Positions 62,798-64,000 of a stretch of 64,000 bases of DNA are shown one piece after another. The stretch covers positions 248,001 through 312,000 of the forward strand of contig VENI01000005.1 in assembly GCA_009711615.1 (NCBI GenBank). The letters run 5' to 3'. The DNA comes from Bacillota bacterium. Lineage in GTDB: Bacteria; Bacillota; Desulfotomaculia; Desulfotomaculales; Desulfohalotomaculaceae. Both the position numbers and the translations under genes were made by a program. The notes beneath the pieces are model-generated. The model had not been told where the DNA came from. It saw only the letters and a program-made list of their open reading frames with translations, and made no database searches. How positions within the stretch are numbered: the stretch's first letter is position 1; every line of letters begins with the position of its first letter.

Positions 62798-64000
62798 TTA
62801 TGCCTCTCCTTCCTCTATACTTCCCTCTAGCAACGGTGTTTCTCTCCATGGCGGAATAATGAAGTTCCATGTCGGCGATTCAAAACTCATGCTCAAATCC
62901 TTAGCAAAGTTAACCGCACCATTAAACCCGGCATAAGGTCCGCTATAATCGTAATTATGAAGCTGCTTGGAAGGAATACCCATTTTTTGAACTATATATT
63001 TGTCTTTAATACCTGAAGAAAAAATATCTGGATTTAATGCCTTAATAAATTCTTCTGTTTCAAAGTGATTAAGGTCATCAACAACAACTCTGCCATCCTT
63101 CATTTCTGGTATCATACCTTTATAGTTACTTAATGGAATCTGTTCTTTTAGTTTTTCCAAGCGTTCCGGTGAAATTTTAAGACGGAACCTCTTATCATCC
63201 GGCGTCACTTCAAGATCGGGAATATTCCTACTATCTGCATCACCCTTAATTTCGGAAATAATATCTCTTCCCTCATAATCGTCTCGGTGGGCAAATTCAT
63301 ACCCGGCCAACGTTGTTTCAATACCTAAATCCTGATACAGTGCTTGATAGTGATGGCCCCGGGAACCACCGACAAAACAAAATGCGGTTTTACCGGCGCA
63401 AATCTTTTTATATGATTCCAGCTGGGGTTCGATTTTAGCCAATTCACTGGAAATAACTTCTTCAGTTTTGTCAATTAGCTTTTGATCCCCAAAGTAAAGG
63501 GCCATATTTCTCAGAGTGTTAATGGTAGATTGTACTCCGATGAAGTTTACTTTCAGCCAGGGAGTACCGTACTTCTTATCTAACATTTCGGCGATATAGT
63601 TAATTGACCGGTGACACATTACCAAATTCAAGTCTGCTACATGGGCGTTTTTAAGTTCTTCGTAAGAGCCATCACCGCTCATTACCGCCTGTATATGATA
63701 ACCAATCTTTTTCATTATCCGTTCAATTTCCCAGCTGTCACCGCCGATATTATATTCCCCGAGAATATTGATACAGTATTTGCCTTTAGGCCCTTCCTCC
63801 AATTCACCGTCACCAATTATTTGGTCCATCAAACCATTATTAGCAATATGGTGTCCGGCAGATTGGCTTACCCCTTTATAGCCTTCGCAGCTAAAAGCCA
63901 TTATAGTTATGCCGTGTTTTTTTTCAGCTTCCTTAGCCACCGCTTGAATGTCGTCTCCGATAAGCCCTACCGGGCAAGTAGCATTAATGGTAATGGCATT
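62798..64000 (-). CDS. nifD: molybdenum-iron nitrogenase alpha subunit, partial (N-terminus beyond window)
   Basis: The frame is open to the window end and starts inside NAITINATCPVGLIGDDIQA, a P-cluster Cys block, so about 150 residues lie outside. FeMo-cofactor ligands are seen: Cys in NLVMCHRSINYI and His in KQLHNYDYSGPYAG. A cofactor-contacting GGSRGHHY and GYEFAHRDDY are present. Between them lies an extra ~50-residue segment (RNIPDLEVTPDD to GRVVVDD), the insertion known from clostridial NifD. nifH should lie just beyond the window edge. Confidence 0.96.
   Translation of the reverse strand, partial: NAITINATCPVGLIGDDIQAVAKEAEKKHGITIMAFSCEGYKGVSQSAGHHIANNGLMDQIIGDGELEEGPKGKYCINILGEYNIGGDSWEIERIMKKIGYHIQAVMSGDGSYEELKNAHVADLNLVMCHRSINYIAEMLDKKYGTPWLKVNFIGVQSTINTLRNMALYFGDQKLIDKTEEVISSELAKIEPQLESYKKICAGKTAFCFVGGSRGHHYQALYQDLGIETTLAGYEFAHRDDYEGRDIISEIKGDADSRNIPDLEVTPDDKRFRLKISPERLEKLKEQIPLSNYKGMIPEMKDGRVVVDDLNHFETEEFIKALNPDIFSSGIKDKYIVQKMGIPSKQLHNYDYSGPYAGFNGAVNFAKDLSMSFESPTWNFIIPPWRETPLLEGSIEEGEA

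Noticed and set aside
62796..62870. Longer NifK N-terminus starting at 62870
   Set aside because: It would overlap nifD by 73 bases and has no ribosome site; ATG 62795 has GGAGAGG and family-like sequence.
62798..63100. Missing FeMo-cofactor His ligand in NifD
   Set aside because: The GPYAG block first looked like a lost His, but the cofactor His lies in QLHNYDYSG just before it and is present.
1..64000. CRISPR arrays, tRNA or rRNA genes, prophage
   Set aside because: No regularly spaced 25-40 base repeats, no cloverleaf or rRNA sequence and no phage structural genes were seen.

Overview
The window looks like chromosomal DNA of an anaerobic, AT-rich Firmicute, probably a spore-forming clostridial or Desulfotomaculum-type organism. 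The reasons are strong Gram-positive Shine-Dalgarno sites, frequent GTG/TTG starts, a clostridial-type NifD insertion, a short NifK, a split-type NifV, an agr-like peptide system, a c-di-GMP-I riboswitch, many chemoreceptors and a Tat-type [FeFe] hydrogenase. The species cannot be named from the sequence alone. No rRNA, tRNA or CRISPR array was seen.

Layout. (1) 1-7.5 kb: an asnB-type asparagine synthetase; an agr-like quorum-sensing operon (agrB, a 37-residue agrD too short for ordinary gene calling, a small membrane protein, a PAS histidine kinase); an XRE repressor with two operator-like palindromes; a P-loop ATPase. (2) 7.5-22.1 kb, minus strand: an 18-gene glycyl-radical bacterial microcompartment locus for choline. 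CutC carries the choline-lyase residues at the expected positions and is followed by CutD. Shell proteins are six BMC-H type, one BMC-T and one BMC-P. Core and accessory proteins are two aldehyde dehydrogenases (one with Ser in place of the catalytic Cys), PduL, a PduS-like flavin/Fe-S protein, and EutP, EutQ, EutJ and EutT-like proteins. No alcohol dehydrogenase gene lies in the locus. (3) 22.2-34.6 kb: thioredoxin reductase, thioredoxin, an EamA permease, an alkaline-phosphatase-superfamily phosphodiesterase and a divergent LysR regulator, then a dCache chemoreceptor, a BCCT (betaine/choline-type) transporter and NDH-2. Together these look like the uptake, sensing and redox side of amine use.

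(4) 34.6-41 kb is a gene graveyard. It holds fragments of an MFS pump, an IS256-type transposase, a TauE permease, two broken copies of the 6.3-kb ATPase gene and a HepT toxin cut before its catalytic motif. Among them lie an AT-rich U32-like gene and an apparently intact Tat-exported [FeFe] hydrogenase behind a Fur-like box. (5) 41-52.3 kb: AraC and GNAT genes, several chemoreceptors, a GGDEF/HD-GYP protein, a c-di-GMP-I riboswitch in front of a dead HD-GYP gene, a secreted Ig-like protein, a DUF4013-type membrane protein and an ammonium transporter fused to a chemoreceptor signalling domain. (6) 52.6-64 kb, minus strand: nitrogen fixation and molybdenum supply, in transcription order nifD (cut by the window end), nifK, nifE, nifN, nifB, a thioredoxin-like ferredoxin, an AnfO-like protein, then nifV-alpha, modA, modB, modC and an amidotransferase. 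nifH is not in the window.

How it works together. Choline probably enters through the BCCT carrier and is split by CutC into trimethylamine and acetaldehyde inside the compartment. Acetaldehyde goes to acetyl-CoA (Cys-type aldehyde dehydrogenase) and acetyl phosphate (PduL). PduS and the Fe-S BMC-T may pass electrons across the shell. The ModABC carrier and NifV supply molybdate and homocitrate for FeMo-cofactor, and the nearby Amt-chemoreceptor fusion would report external ammonium, the product of nitrogenase.
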